Numbered from the stretch's first letter, positions 42,401-51,095 are shown. The stretch: DNA of 64,000 nt from Candidatus Pyrohabitans jungbluthii (GCA_002010065.2 MTMD02000008.1:186001-250000), one strand, 5' to 3'. Numbers and translations: made by a program. Notes: generated by a model from the letters alone, not told the origin.

Positions 42401-43501
42401 CTACAACTCCCACCTCTTAAATACCCTCAGCTTAAAGCAGGAAAGCTGCGGCTTTTGTATGCCTTTATACTGCACCAGAACCTTGAAAATCTCACCCATG
42501 CTGCCCGGCATTATGAGCCTCTTCAGCGGTAGAAGCGTTCTGAGATAGGCTTCTTCTCCCTTCTCCTCCCGAAGCTTCAGCATCTCCTGCTCCAAGCCAA
42601 GACCGAGCAGAAAGCTTGCTAAGTCTGTGAAGCCCGCCACCTTTAGCTTAGCCTTCTCGCCAAAGTGCGCCAGCGCCGAGAAGTTCACATGTGAGGTAAT
42701 GTCCTGCTCACCTATGTTGACGTAAGGGTTGGCGATGGCGCGGTGGCGGTGGTAGCACATCAGCGTGCCCGCGCTGCGATAGCTTGCGTAAAGCTCACTG
42801 CTCGGATAGCCGTAGTCTATTGTGAGCAGAAAGCCGCGCTTCAGCACCTGCGAAACCTCGCCGAGCCAGCGCAGTGCTTCCAGGTTAACCTCCGTGCGGA
42901 AGCCGTCGGGAAGGGCAACGCCCAGCTCGCGGAAGTAGCTCTTGAGCTCATCCCCAGCCGGCATCAGCACCTCCTTAAACCCATTTTCGTCAAGGGTAAC
43001 GTACACCTCGTGAAGCTCGCCCTCTCGCACTTCCACCACATGCACGGGAAAAGCGTCCACGAGTTCGTTGGAGAAGATGCATCCCTCCACTTTGCGAAGC
43101 TCTCGCAGAGATTCGACGATCTCCACGCTGTAGTCTTTAAGTGCTGAGCGCTGCATGCGCCTCATGCTGGGAGAACGCTCCACTATGACGTAGCGTACCT
43201 CGCAGCTCAGCGAAGAGAGCACATCCCGGGCGAGCGCACCAGTGCCCGCGCCCATCTCCACCAGGGTAAACTCATCGCTTTCGAGAAGGTGACGCATCTC
43301 CTCAAACTGTTTGGCAAGCATAACGCCGAAGAGGCGGGAAACGTTGGCTGCGGTGAAGTAATCTCCCTGCTTTCCTATCTTCTCCTTCGCTGAGCAATAG
43401 TAGCCATAGCGCTCGTGGTATAGTGCAAGCTCCATGAAGTCCCGGAAGGGTATTGCACCTCGCTTCCTTATCTCCTCTACTATAACCTCGCGCGCACTCA
43501 T
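42401..43501 (-). CDS. MidA/NDUFAF7-like SAM-dependent methyltransferase
   Basis: The 366-residue protein has the family pattern IPFRDFMELALYHERYGYY, GKQGDYFTAANVSRLFGVMLAKQFEE, motif I TLVEMGAGTGALARDVL, and SNELVDAFPVHVVE. The mitochondrial relative NDUFAF7 methylates an arginine in complex I; in archaea the target is not known. It overlaps the second methyltransferase gene upstream by four bases. Base use is normal, which marks the right border of the island. Confidence 0.9.
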   Translation of the reverse strand: MSAREVIVEEIRKRGAIPFRDFMELALYHERYGYYCSAKEKIGKQGDYFTAANVSRLFGVMLAKQFEEMRHLLESDEFTLVEMGAGTGALARDVLSSLSCEVRYVIVERSPSMRRMQRSALKDYSVEIVESLRELRKVEGCIFSNELVDAFPVHVVEVREGELHEVYVTLDENGFKEVLMPAGDELKSYFRELGVALPDGFRTEVNLEALRWLGEVSQVLKRGFLLTIDYGYPSSELYASYRSAGTLMCYHRHRAIANPYVNIGEQDITSHVNFSALAHFGEKAKLKVAGFTDLASFLLGLGLEQEMLKLREEKGEEAYLRTLLPLKRLIMPGSMGEIFKVLVQYKGIQKPQLSCFKLRVFKRWEL

Positions 43502-44136
43502 TGCAACCTCGCCTTACCCACGAGCGTTGAGAAGGTTATCTTCCCCCCACCCTCTTTAAAGTACCTGAGCAACCTCTCCCATTTCTCCGGATTCCACTTC
43601 CTCTTAAAGCTGATGAAATAGGTTAAAGCGTCCTCATAGGAATCAAAGTAAACAACCTCCTTCTCCACCAGCAGGTGCTCCACAGCAAACCCATTTTCAG
43701 CGAGGAGCGTCTTCATCCTCCGCCTGGAGTACGCGAATCTAGAACGCCACCCTATCTCCTTAAGGTTCTCCTCCTCTATGCACGCGAAGCACAAGCACTC
43801 CCCCTGCTCAAGCGCCTCCGCCGACTTAACCACGACTGCATCGTCCATAAAAAAGTGTGCCGTAACCATGTCTGGAGCAAAGGCAGAGTAATCGCACTTC
43901 AAAGCGTCGCAGGTGCAGAAGGCCACATTTGTTATGCCCCCGCGTTCAGCCTTTCTTTTCGCTTCCTCAATCGCCTCTTCCGCAACATCTATCCCCACAA
44001 CAAAACCTGCGAGAGGGGCAAGCTTCAGCGCAAGCGCCCCGCTCCCACAGCCCACATCTAAAATGCGCATACTCGCAAGAGTCTCTTCTCTGATAAGCTC
44101 CAGAAGCTTTTGATTTACCATAGTAAAGTAGCACAA
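43498..44136 (-). CDS. Class I SAM-dependent methyltransferase
   Basis: A 212-residue methyltransferase with motif I MRILDVGCGSGALALKLAP, an acidic residue in VVGIDVAEEAIEEAKRKAE, and VTAHFFMDDAVVVKSAE in place of the usual motif IV. The second half (about 150-212) is a separate basic region (SFKRKWNPEKWERLLRYFKEGGGK). It resembles archaeal methyltransferases of unknown substrate. It is coupled to the MidA-like gene downstream, so the two may modify the same target. Confidence 0.85.
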   Translation of the reverse strand: MCYFTMVNQKLLELIREETLASMRILDVGCGSGALALKLAPLAGFVVGIDVAEEAIEEAKRKAERGGITNVAFCTCDALKCDYSAFAPDMVTAHFFMDDAVVVKSAEALEQGECLCFACIEEENLKEIGWRSRFAYSRRRMKTLLAENGFAVEHLLVEKEVVYFDSYEDALTYFISFKRKWNPEKWERLLRYFKEGGGKITFSTLVGKARLQ

Positions 44137-44269
44137 AACTACCGAAGTAAGGTTTTGTAAATTTTTAGAAAGAAACCTCTCACGGTTTCATTAAAAATGA
44201 AACCACACTCAAAAACAGGCGAAAGATTTATCTTTAATGAGGTGGAATCAAATTGTGAGGTGATTATTT

Positions 44270-44470
44270 ATGGGAGAACTGCCAGTATCTGCATGCGGTA
44301 GAATAATAAGAAACGCAACAAACATGCGCGTGGGAAGAGACGCTGCTGTTGTTTTAGCTGAGATGCTTGAGGAGATAGGTGAGGAGATAGCCTCAGAGGC
44401 AGGGAAACTGGCTAAACATGCAAAAAGAAAGACAGTGAAAGCCTCTGATATAAAACTGGCTATTAAGTAA
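44270..44470 (+). CDS. Archaeal histone
   Basis: A 66-residue single histone fold: [62 protein letters not shown]. It binds and wraps DNA as dimers or longer stacks. It lacks a C-terminal tail and is slightly short; a Cys replaces the usual proline-valine before the first arginine. GAGGTGA precedes the ATG. It stands alone between divergent and convergent genes. Confidence 0.95.
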   Translation: MGELPVSACGRIIRNATNMRVGRDAAVVLAEMLEEIGEEIASEAGKLAKHAKRKTVKASDIKLAIK

Positions 44471-44484
44471 ATTATGGAATCTAC

Positions 44485-44512
44485 GTCACCCGGAACTATG
44501 TCCCGGGTAACC
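44485..44512. repeat. Palindromic repeat unit, GTCAC-stem-GTAAC family (copy E)
   Basis: GTCACCCGG (44485-44493) and CCGGGTAAC (44503-44511) form the stem around a nine-base loop. The unit lies between the histone stop and the CBS gene and runs into that gene: the last codons of the CBS protein (WLPGT and stop) are read from it. Confidence 0.65.
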
Positions 44513-45296
44513 AGGCACCCATTACATCGTCTCTATCTATTATCCCCACTACTTTTTTATCTTCTGCCACCGGAAGGCGGCCTATCTGCTTTTCAACCAT
44601 AATTTTCCCAGCTTCGCGTACATCAGTTTCTTTGTAAACTGTAACCGCCGGCGTCGTCATTACCTTCTCAACGCTTGGCGGATTTCTGGCTTTGCCTTTG
44701 TCACCCTCCCGCGATATCCTCGCAAATCCCGAGTCTATTATATCCTTTCTGGTAATTATTCCGATTATCTCCCCATTTTTAACCACAGGCATGCCGGAAA
44801 AGCCGGTGTCGTCCATTTTCGCCCAAACCTTGGTTACAGGGTCGTCGTAGCTGCAAGTCACAACCTCTTCTGTCATGATGTCCACGACCCTCTTTTTGAT
44901 GGGCTCATGTCCACTCTCAAGAAGTGCTTTGATGATGTCGTGAGCACTTATTATCCCACGAAGGGTTGAATCCGTAGCCGAGGCGACCACTGGCAGGCGC
45001 TCTACATCCATACGTATCATCCTATCTGCCGCGTCCAGGATGCCCTCCTCCGGCAGAGCGGTAGCCACGCTTGTTGACATTAGCCCGCCCACGAGGAGAT
45101 TTGACCTGCTGGAAGATATCCTCATTATATCTCCACGGGTTATTATCCCTATAAGCCTGCCGTCGCTGTCAACCACGGGAAAGCTCCTGTATCCGTAGTC
45201 TCTGAAGAGAGCTCTAGCCTTCGTGGCTGGTTCATCCTCATGCACAGTTACCACGCTGGTGGTCATTACGTCTTTAACCTTCGGAAGCTCGCTCAA
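44496..45296 (-). CDS. Four-CBS-domain protein
   Basis: The 266-residue protein is made of two CBS pairs: VKDVMTTSVVTVHEDEPATKARALF with GIITRGDIMRI, MSTSVATALPEEGILDAADRM, VVDIMTEEVVTCSYDDPVTKVWAKM and VEKVMTTPAVTVYKETDVREAGKIM. CBS pairs sense adenosine nucleotides, SAM or similar ligands. No catalytic domain is attached. It starts with TTG at 45296 behind GGGGGC. Its stop and last codons fall in a palindromic repeat. The related two-CBS protein is encoded just upstream. Confidence 0.9.
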   Translation of the reverse strand: MSELPKVKDVMTTSVVTVHEDEPATKARALFRDYGYRSFPVVDSDGRLIGIITRGDIMRISSSRSNLLVGGLMSTSVATALPEEGILDAADRMIRMDVERLPVVASATDSTLRGIISAHDIIKALLESGHEPIKKRVVDIMTEEVVTCSYDDPVTKVWAKMDDTGFSGMPVVKNGEIIGIITRKDIIDSGFARISREGDKGKARNPPSVEKVMTTPAVTVYKETDVREAGKIMVEKQIGRLPVAEDKKVVGIIDRDDVMGAWLPGT

Positions 45297-45308
45297 CTTG
45301 ATGCCCCC

Positions 45309-45863
45309 TCACTCACCCATGAACTCTTCCTTGCAGCTCTCGCACACAAAAATACCGTTCACCTCGTAGAGGGTTACGCCGAAGTCACCGCAGTTCTCAC
45401 AGGTGCCCTTCTCTGGCACTTCCTTGGGCATGCCCTCGCCCTCCTGCTTCATTGCCACAAGTTCGCGAAGCACCTCTATCTGCTCAGGGGCTATGGCGAG
45501 TATATCTTTGTTGGTGATTATCCCCACAAGCTTCCCGTTATCTATAACAGGAAGTCGGCGGATGTTGTACTTTGCCATTATCCTTGATGCTTCTGTGAGG
45601 GTTTTATCTGGCGAAATGGTGCGAAGATTTTTGCTCATTATGTCCTTAACCTTTACAAGAGAGGGTTTCAGATCAGTGGCAGCGACGCAGTAGGCAACAT
45701 CTCGCTCTGTAATAATGCCTATGGGCTTCTCTCCCTGAACCACTACCACGCTTCCTATATTGTTGTCGGCCATAAGCTTAGCTGCTTCCTGAACTGTGGC
45801 ATTTGCATCGATGGTTACCACGGGTCGGGTCATAGCTTCCCTGACCTTGACCTCTGTATCCAT
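45309..45863 (-). CDS. CBS-pair protein with C-terminal zinc ribbon
   Basis: The 184-residue protein has one CBS pair (VREAMTRPVVTIDANATVQEAAKLM, GIITERDVAYCV, VKDIMSKNLRTISPDKTLTEASRIM, GIITNKDI) and a C-terminal zinc ribbon (GTCENCGDFGVTLYEVNGIFVCESC). A ligand-sensing adaptor is likely. I choose ATG at 45863 because GGAGGT lies six bases upstream. It reads toward the four-CBS gene with a 12-base gap, so the two are probably co-transcribed. Confidence 0.88.
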   Translation of the reverse strand: MDTEVKVREAMTRPVVTIDANATVQEAAKLMADNNIGSVVVVQGEKPIGIITERDVAYCVAATDLKPSLVKVKDIMSKNLRTISPDKTLTEASRIMAKYNIRRLPVIDNGKLVGIITNKDILAIAPEQIEVLRELVAMKQEGEGMPKEVPEKGTCENCGDFGVTLYEVNGIFVCESCKEEFMGE

Positions 45864-45903
45864 AGCTTTACCTCCTTCTACGATTGTGGATTTATGTATG
45901 GGA

Positions 45904-45910
45904 TATAAAT
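45904..45910 (+). promoter_or_regulatory. TATA box of the Mut7-C gene
   Basis: TATAAAT is centred about 29 bases before the ATG at 45936, as for a leaderless mRNA. On the other strand it is also near the CBS gene start. Confidence 0.45.
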
Positions 45911-45935
45911 ATTTTGTTCTCAGAAATATAAAAGC

Positions 45936-46418
45936 ATGCATTTCGTTGCAGATGCAATGCTTGGGAAGCTCGCAAGATGGCTCCGCCTCAGTGGTTACGA
46001 CGTTTATTATAGCAGGAGCGCTGAGGATGAAGAATTGCTGAATGTGGCACAGCGCGAAGGGAGAGTGCTTCTAACGAGGGACACGACGCTTGCGGAGAAG
46101 GCGAGGAAGCTGGGGACTAAGGTGGTGCTGGTAGAGAGCAACTCTATTGAGGAGCAGCTCATCCAGCTTAGGAAAGAGCTTGGGTTAAGCTATGAGAAGA
46201 CGCCTGCAAAAGCGCTTTGTCCAGAGTGCAACGGTGAGATTTTGGAGGTGAGCAAGAGCGAGGTCTCTGAGCTCGTGCCTCAGGGCGTGCTTGAGGCTCA
46301 CGAAGAGTTCTACCGCTGCTCGCAATGCGGCAAGGTTTACTGGCACGGCTCCCACTGGCGGAGCATAACCAAAAGGGTGGTGAGAATTGAGGGCAAAGTA
46401 TCGTCTTCCGAGAAGTGA
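45936..46418 (+). CDS. Mut7-C RNase-domain protein (DUF82)
   Basis: A 160-residue protein with an N-terminal PIN-like Mut7-C domain (MHFVADAMLGKLARWLRLSGYDV, EGRVLLTRDTTLAEKARK) and a C-terminal zinc ribbon (LCPECNGEI and YRCSQCGKVYWHGSHW). Conserved aspartates fit a nuclease. The function in archaea is unknown; RNA turnover is likely. The next gene overlaps its end by 32 bases. Confidence 0.9.
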   Translation: MHFVADAMLGKLARWLRLSGYDVYYSRSAEDEELLNVAQREGRVLLTRDTTLAEKARKLGTKVVLVESNSIEEQLIQLRKELGLSYEKTPAKALCPECNGEILEVSKSEVSELVPQGVLEAHEEFYRCSQCGKVYWHGSHWRSITKRVVRIEGKVSSSEK

Positions 46419-46770
46419 CATCGTGGTTAGAGCAGCGCGGGATGTGATCAAAAAAAGAGGGGAGGTTAATTCTCTGGCTCAGATGCACACCCTGGTGCTG
46501 GAGAGGCTGAAGAGGGAAAATCCAGAGTACAGGCTTTCTAGAGCGAGGCTGCTCAAAATCCTTGCTCTCTCGCCGAAGGTGAGGATTAAGGTAGAGAAGC
46601 GCAAAGCAAAGCGAAACCCTGCGCTCTGCCCATTGTGCGGCTCAGAAATGGAAGACCTCTACGGTGTTGACCTTTTCGGCAAAAAGGTTAAGCTCGGTAA
46701 GAGGTGCGTAAACTGCGGATACCGCGTTGAGAGGAGACTGGAGCCAAAAAGGTATGTATTCTACATTTGA
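46387..46770 (+). CDS. Archaeal zinc-ribbon nucleic-acid-binding protein
   Basis: A 127-residue protein with an N-terminal helical region (VVRAARDVIKKRGEVNSLAQMHTLVLERL), a very basic stretch (KVRIKVEKRKAKRNPA) and a zinc ribbon with CPLC and CVNC. It appears to be a conserved archaeal family of unknown role, probably binding nucleic acid. TTG at 46387 has GGTGA three bases upstream. The overlap with the Mut7-C gene suggests shared function in RNA processing. Confidence 0.75.
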   Translation: MRAKYRLPRSDIVVRAARDVIKKRGEVNSLAQMHTLVLERLKRENPEYRLSRARLLKILALSPKVRIKVEKRKAKRNPALCPLCGSEMEDLYGVDLFGKKVKLGKRCVNCGYRVERRLEPKRYVFYI

Positions 46771-46835
46771 GCTGAAAGCGGTTAAAAGCGAAAGCCATAT
46801 ATATGCACCCATCGGCAGAAATTCTTGGGGTTTAA

Positions 46836-46976
46836 ATGAAGCTTAAATTCAGATTGATAGACGTGCTCAGGGCAAAATTGGGGGAAACGGAGGATATAGA
46901 TAAAGAGCTTATTGACAGGTTTGAGGATATTGAGAAGAGTCTGGAGAGGGGAAGCTGGCGCATCGTAGCACCTTAA
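46836..46976 (+). CDS. 46-residue acidic/basic small protein
   Basis: The ORF reads MKLKFRLIDVLRAKLGETED, DKELIDRFEDIEKSLERG and ends SWRIVAP. It has a charged helical character with no membrane segment. A TATA-like CATATATAT (about 46796-46805) lies about 35 bases upstream, and GGGG precedes the ATG. Its TAA interlocks with the hisC stop (shared TTAA), a compact arrangement typical of real genes here. No family is recognised. Confidence 0.65.
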   Translation: MKLKFRLIDVLRAKLGETEDIDKELIDRFEDIEKSLERGSWRIVAP

Positions 46977-48058
46977 AGCAATTCTCTCAGCGCCGCTATA
47001 AACCTCCTGTTTTCCTCAGGCATGCCCACGCTCACCCTTATGTAGCGGGCATCTAAGCCCGGGAAGGACTCACAGCCTCGCGTAATAATCCCGCGTTTCA
47101 GCAGCTCTTCAGCTAAGCCTAGTTTTTCTACCCTGAAAAGCACAAAATTCGCCTGTGAGGTGAAAGCCTTTATGCCTGGAATTTTCCTCAGCTCCTCTAC
47201 GAGGTATTTTCTGCCTTCTCTGACAATATCAACACTCTGCTTTAGAAATTCTTTGTCTTCAAGCGCCGCCATAGCTGCAACCTGCGCTAAGAGGTTGACG
47301 CTGAAGGGCTGCCTCACGCGCGCGAGGTAATCTATAACCTTCTCACTTGCAAGGCAGTAGCCCACGCGGAGACCGGCTAATCCAAAAGCCTTTGAAAAGG
47401 TTCTCAGCACTATTAGGTTCTCGTGGTGTTTGACAAGGTGGGCAAAGCTTGTGCCTGCGAATTCGGCATATGCCTCGTCAAGAATCACGATTGCCTCTTT
47501 TTCAAGTATTTCCCTGAGAAGCGCCTCAGGGATTAAATTTCCCGTAGGGTTGTTGGGCGAGCAGAGAAAGAGTAGCTTCGCACGCGTAGCTGCGTTGAGC
47601 AGGGCTTCGGCATCGAAGGCATATTCAGTGTCGCCCTCTTTAAGCGGCACTTCAATGCATTGCGAGCCGTACATTGTGATGAGAATCTGGTAGTAGGAGA
47701 ATGTGGGCGGCGTGATAATCGCAGAGTCGCCGCGGGAAAGGAAAACCTTTGCGCACTGCTCCATCACGTCGTCGCTGCCGTTGCCCACGAGGATGTTTTC
47801 CGCGGGTAAGCCGATGTAACGGGAAAGCGCATCCCGTAGCTCTCCCGCAAGGGCATCTGGGTAAATGTTTACCTTTGCAGCGTGGGTGCGAATCGCCTCT
47901 ATTGCTTTTGGCGATGCCCCGAGAGGGTTCTCATTGGAGGCGAGCTTGATAATCTTCTCCTCTGGCAGAGAGTAGGCTCTTGCGATTTCGTCGATGCTCT
48001 TGCCGGGGATGTAGGGGGGCACGCGCTTTATCTCTTCTTTCACCAGCTTTTCTATCAT
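46973..48058 (-). CDS. hisC: Histidinol-phosphate aminotransferase
   Basis: HisC transfers an amino group to imidazole acetol phosphate in histidine synthesis. The 361-residue PLP enzyme has LASNENPLGASPKAIEAI, NPTGNLIPEALL, ILDEAYAEF and the Schiff-base lysine in TFSKAFGLAGLRVGY. I choose ATG at 48058, which overlaps the argD stop as ATGA, over a start 39 bases earlier. The argD gene precedes it. Confidence 0.93.
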   Translation of the reverse strand: MIEKLVKEEIKRVPPYIPGKSIDEIARAYSLPEEKIIKLASNENPLGASPKAIEAIRTHAAKVNIYPDALAGELRDALSRYIGLPAENILVGNGSDDVMEQCAKVFLSRGDSAIITPPTFSYYQILITMYGSQCIEVPLKEGDTEYAFDAEALLNAATRAKLLFLCSPNNPTGNLIPEALLREILEKEAIVILDEAYAEFAGTSFAHLVKHHENLIVLRTFSKAFGLAGLRVGYCLASEKVIDYLARVRQPFSVNLLAQVAAMAALEDKEFLKQSVDIVREGRKYLVEELRKIPGIKAFTSQANFVLFRVEKLGLAEELLKRGIITRGCESFPGLDARYIRVSVGMPEENRRFIAALRELL

Positions 48059-49233
48059 CTCTGCACCTCTTCGAGTATCTTGCTTAGCCTGGAGCACACC
48101 TCATCTATCTGCTCCCTCGTTATGACCAGAGGTGGGGCGAAGCGGAGTACATTATCATGGGTGCAGTTGAGAAGTAAACCGTGCTCCCTTCCCTTTGCCA
48201 CAATTTCACCGCAGGGTATGCTGAGCTCCACACCTATGAGCAGTCCTCTGCCGCGCACCTCCTTTATAACCTCATGCTTTTCCTGAAGCTGCTTGAGCTT
48301 TGCCATAAAGTACTCACCAAGCTCACGGGTGCGCTGAGCTAAGCCTTCCTCTTCAACAATCTCCAGCACCACCTTAGCGACGGCGCACGCTAGGGGATTG
48401 CCTCCGAAGGTGGAAGCGTGGTCTCCTGGGGAAAAGGAGTCCATAACCTCAGGCTTGGCGAGCATTGCACCTATTGGAAAGCCTGCGCCAAGAGCTTTGG
48501 CGAGGGTGAAGATCTCTGGCTCAATACCCAAGCCCTGCCACGCGAAAAGCGTGCCGGTGCGCGCTATTCCAGTTTGCACCTCATCCAGCACAAGAAGTAC
48601 GTCCCGCTCGTCGCAAAGCTCACGAACCTCCTTAAAGTAGTCCTCAGGCGGAATCACAACGCCGCCCTCGCCCTGTATCGGCTCAAGCATCACCGCGGCG
48701 GTGTCTTTGGTTATAGCTTTTCGGAGCGCTTCGATGTCGCCGTATTCAACGTGCTTGAAACCTGGCAATAGAGGCTCAAAGTCGCGCTTGTACTTCTCCT
48801 GCCCCGTTGCAGAGAGGCTGCCAAATGTTCGCCCGTGAAAGGAATTTTTCGCCGCGATAATCTCCCGCCTGCGGGTGTGCTTCCTGACCAGCTTTATCGC
48901 CGCTTCCACCGCCTCTGTGCCCGAGTTGCAGAAGAAGCTCTTATAGCCACCGGTAAGCTCGCACAGCTTCTGAGCAAGCTCCACCTGAGGCAGTGTGTAG
49001 TAGAGGTTGGAGACATGCATCAGCTTTGCAGCCTGCTCCTCAAGCACGCGAAGCACCTTGGGATGGGAGTGACCCACATTGAGAACCGCTATGCCGGCAA
49101 TGCAGTCTATGTACTCCTTGCCGGCGATGTCCTTAACCACCGCACCCTTGCCTTCAACCAGCGCAACGGGCTGGCGAGCATAAGTCTGGGCGACGCAGCG
49201 TTTGTCCAGTTCAACAAGCTCGGTGAAGTCCAT
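48055..49233 (-). CDS. argD: Acetylornithine aminotransferase-type class III PLP enzyme
   Basis: The 392-residue class III aminotransferase has KGAVVKDIAGKEYIDCIAGIAVLNVGHSHPKV, FFCNSGTEAVEAAIKLVRKHT, KNSFHGRTFGSLSATG, VLDEVQTGIARTG, and the PLP lysine in TLAKALGAGFPIGAM. It is of ArgD type by length and motifs; in archaea such enzymes may also act in lysine or 4-aminobutyrate metabolism. It overlaps hisC by four bases, so the two amino-acid biosynthetic genes are coupled. Confidence 0.88.
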   Translation of the reverse strand: MDFTELVELDKRCVAQTYARQPVALVEGKGAVVKDIAGKEYIDCIAGIAVLNVGHSHPKVLRVLEEQAAKLMHVSNLYYTLPQVELAQKLCELTGGYKSFFCNSGTEAVEAAIKLVRKHTRRREIIAAKNSFHGRTFGSLSATGQEKYKRDFEPLLPGFKHVEYGDIEALRKAITKDTAAVMLEPIQGEGGVVIPPEDYFKEVRELCDERDVLLVLDEVQTGIARTGTLFAWQGLGIEPEIFTLAKALGAGFPIGAMLAKPEVMDSFSPGDHASTFGGNPLACAVAKVVLEIVEEEGLAQRTRELGEYFMAKLKQLQEKHEVIKEVRGRGLLIGVELSIPCGEIVAKGREHGLLLNCTHDNVLRFAPPLVITREQIDEVCSRLSKILEEVQR

Positions 49234-49277
49234 GGTGAGAAGTAGCCGCAGCGGAATAAAAAGTTTGCCTAGGAAGT

Positions 49278-50147
49278 TTACTCCACCGGAAACTTTTCAT
49301 AAAGCACCTTTCGCTTCGCCTCGAGCATAAGCTCTTCTTTGCCTGCGAACTGCGCTGCGCTCATCACGCTCTTGCCCAGCTTCTCCGCGACTTCAAAAAC
49401 CCTGCTGAGCTTTTGCCTCCACTCTAAATCGCGCAGCAGGTGGTGGTCCAGTACGAGCGTCTCTACTCGAGTCTCCTCCAGGATCTTTACCAGGTTCTCC
49501 GCCGACTTATCCAAGCTCGCCTGGGCGTAGCGGTAGCCAAGCATGTAGCTCATTGGCCCGTCGATGTACACTATGCTCGGATTCTGCCGGAGTATAAAAT
49601 CAGCCTGCTCCTCTATGCTTGGCCCCTCGACGTCGCTGCTGAACACGAAGCACTCCTCGCCATCGCGCACCGCTACCTCTGTGACGTACCCCAGCCTGGG
49701 GTTGGTACCATGGTACACAGGTTTGGAGAACACCAGCTCAGTCTCGCCGAAGGCAAAGCTCCTGCCGTCGCAGTACTCTATGCTCTCAGGAAGCTCTCCC
49801 AGCTTCTCAAGGAAATAGCTGGCTCTGCGCTTCTGACTCAGGTTGATGTTGTTCTTGGGGTGCTTCAGGAGCGCAAGCTTGCCCTCATAGATCTCAGGCT
49901 CCTCGGGCGAATGGTGGTCGTAGTGGTAGTGAGTAACCACAAGCACATCGCTGCGCTCTGCGAAGCTCTTAATCAGCTTCCAGTCCTCCTCCAGCTTCTG
50001 GTACTCCAGGGGGTGAGGAGGAAGCCCATACCTTCTTGGTCCCAGGGCAACGCCCGGGTCTATGAGCACCTTCACGTCGCCTGTCTCTATGTAGGTGGCC
50101 ATGCTTCTCGTGCCCATTGAATCGCTCGCCAGGAGTTCTATTTTCAT
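49278..50147 (-). CDS. UPF0282 family metallo-beta-lactamase-fold protein
   Basis: The 289-residue protein has a metallo-beta-lactamase-like metal site (VVTHYHYDHHSPEEPEIYEG), ASDSMGTRSMATYIETGDVKVLIDPGVALGPRRYGLPPHP at the start, FVFSSDVEGPS, and VLDHHLLRD. This is the archaeal UPF0282 family of unknown function, likely a hydrolase. It runs toward argD and is divergent from the DUF4079-like gene. Confidence 0.9.
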   Translation of the reverse strand: MKIELLASDSMGTRSMATYIETGDVKVLIDPGVALGPRRYGLPPHPLEYQKLEEDWKLIKSFAERSDVLVVTHYHYDHHSPEEPEIYEGKLALLKHPKNNINLSQKRRASYFLEKLGELPESIEYCDGRSFAFGETELVFSKPVYHGTNPRLGYVTEVAVRDGEECFVFSSDVEGPSIEEQADFILRQNPSIVYIDGPMSYMLGYRYAQASLDKSAENLVKILEETRVETLVLDHHLLRDLEWRQKLSRVFEVAEKLGKSVMSAAQFAGKEELMLEAKRKVLYEKFPVE

Positions 50148-50215
50148 GCTTCAGCCTCTCCACTTCCCGAATGCACCTTAAGGGTATATATTCCCGCAAA
50201 GAAGATATTAAGTTG

Positions 50216-50644
50216 ATGCCAACCTATTCCCTCATCCACCCTGTGGTAGGTGCAATCGCAGTGCTTCTGTGCTACGCCACTGCCTACCTGGGCTTTTCGC
50301 GGATGATGCTCATCGCAGGGAAGCGCAGCAGATTCTACTGGTTCAGGCGCAATGTGCACGTGAACATGGGCAGAAGCTTTGTTGCGCTTCTCTATGTGGT
50401 GTATCCTCTGGGCATACTCGGCATCTCAGAAGCTGGTTTCTCTCCCTTCTCCACTCCCCACGCGTACCTGGGCAGCTTCCTTCTTATTTTATTCACCTTC
50501 GGCGCTGTGCTTGCTTTCCTAATCCTCAAAGGCAGGCGGGAGTATATAAAGTTCCACGGCAGGTTGATGCTTGCCGGTGCGGCGCTAACCATATTTCAGA
50601 TAATCGGTGGCATCGTCAATCTACGCTCTCTGGGGATTCTGTAG
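50216..50644 (+). CDS. DUF4079-like (cytochrome b561-type) membrane protein
   Basis: The 142-residue protein has four membrane helices with conserved histidines: SLIHPVVGAIAVLLCY, FRRNVHVNMGRSFVALLYVVYP, TPHAYLGSFLLIL and KFHGRLMLAGAALTIFQIIGG. This is the plan of DUF4079/cytochrome b561-like heme proteins, in which paired histidines hold heme. A TATA-like box (50183-50192) is 29 bases before the ATG at 50216, so I prefer this leaderless start. It lies next to a cupredoxin gene, which suggests an electron-transfer pair. Confidence 0.75.
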   Translation: MPTYSLIHPVVGAIAVLLCYATAYLGFSRMMLIAGKRSRFYWFRRNVHVNMGRSFVALLYVVYPLGILGISEAGFSPFSTPHAYLGSFLLILFTFGAVLAFLILKGRREYIKFHGRLMLAGAALTIFQIIGGIVNLRSLGIL

Positions 50645-50701
50645 CCCTCTGCGAAGATATAAATACGAGAATCATCCCCTATTTTATATAGGGGTGTTAA
50701 T

Positions 50702-51058
50702 TTGAGGCAGGGGATTCTATTGAGAACTTGCGGGATTTATGTGTTACTGTTTGTGTTGCTTGTCCTTGCAGCCTGCACAGGGCAGAGGGAAGAAGCCCCT
50801 TCTCCGGATAAGAGTTCCGTTACCGTAGAGGTAAAAAACCTCAGGTTTGTACCGGACGAACTCCGGGTGAAAAGGGGGACCACCGTGGTATGGGTGAATC
50901 GCGACCCCTTTGCACATACGGTAACCTTCTCAGACGGAAGCTTCGATGAAAGGCTAGAGAGGGGCGGGAGTACCACCAGAAGCTTCAGTGAACCCGGCAG
51001 GTACGAATACACCTGCAAAATACACCCTTCGATGAAGGGCGTTGTCATTGTCGAGTGA
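50702..51058 (+). CDS. Cupredoxin lipoprotein (plastocyanin/amicyanin-like)
   Basis: A 118-residue exported copper protein. A lipobox LAAC (C25) follows a hydrophobic signal, then a cupredoxin fold with type 1 copper ligands H72 (DPFAHTV), C105, H108 and M111 in YTCKIHPSMKG. It probably shuttles electrons on the outer face of the membrane. TTG at 50702 has GGGGTG six bases upstream. Neighbouring DUF4079-like protein and the ccmE locus fit an organism with extracytoplasmic redox proteins. Confidence 0.88.
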   Translation: MRQGILLRTCGIYVLLFVLLVLAACTGQREEAPSPDKSSVTVEVKNLRFVPDELRVKRGTTVVWVNRDPFAHTVTFSDGSFDERLERGGSTTRSFSEPGRYEYTCKIHPSMKGVVIVE

Positions 51059-51095
51059 AGACAAGTAAGCTCTTCTTCACAGGGAGGTAAAGCAT

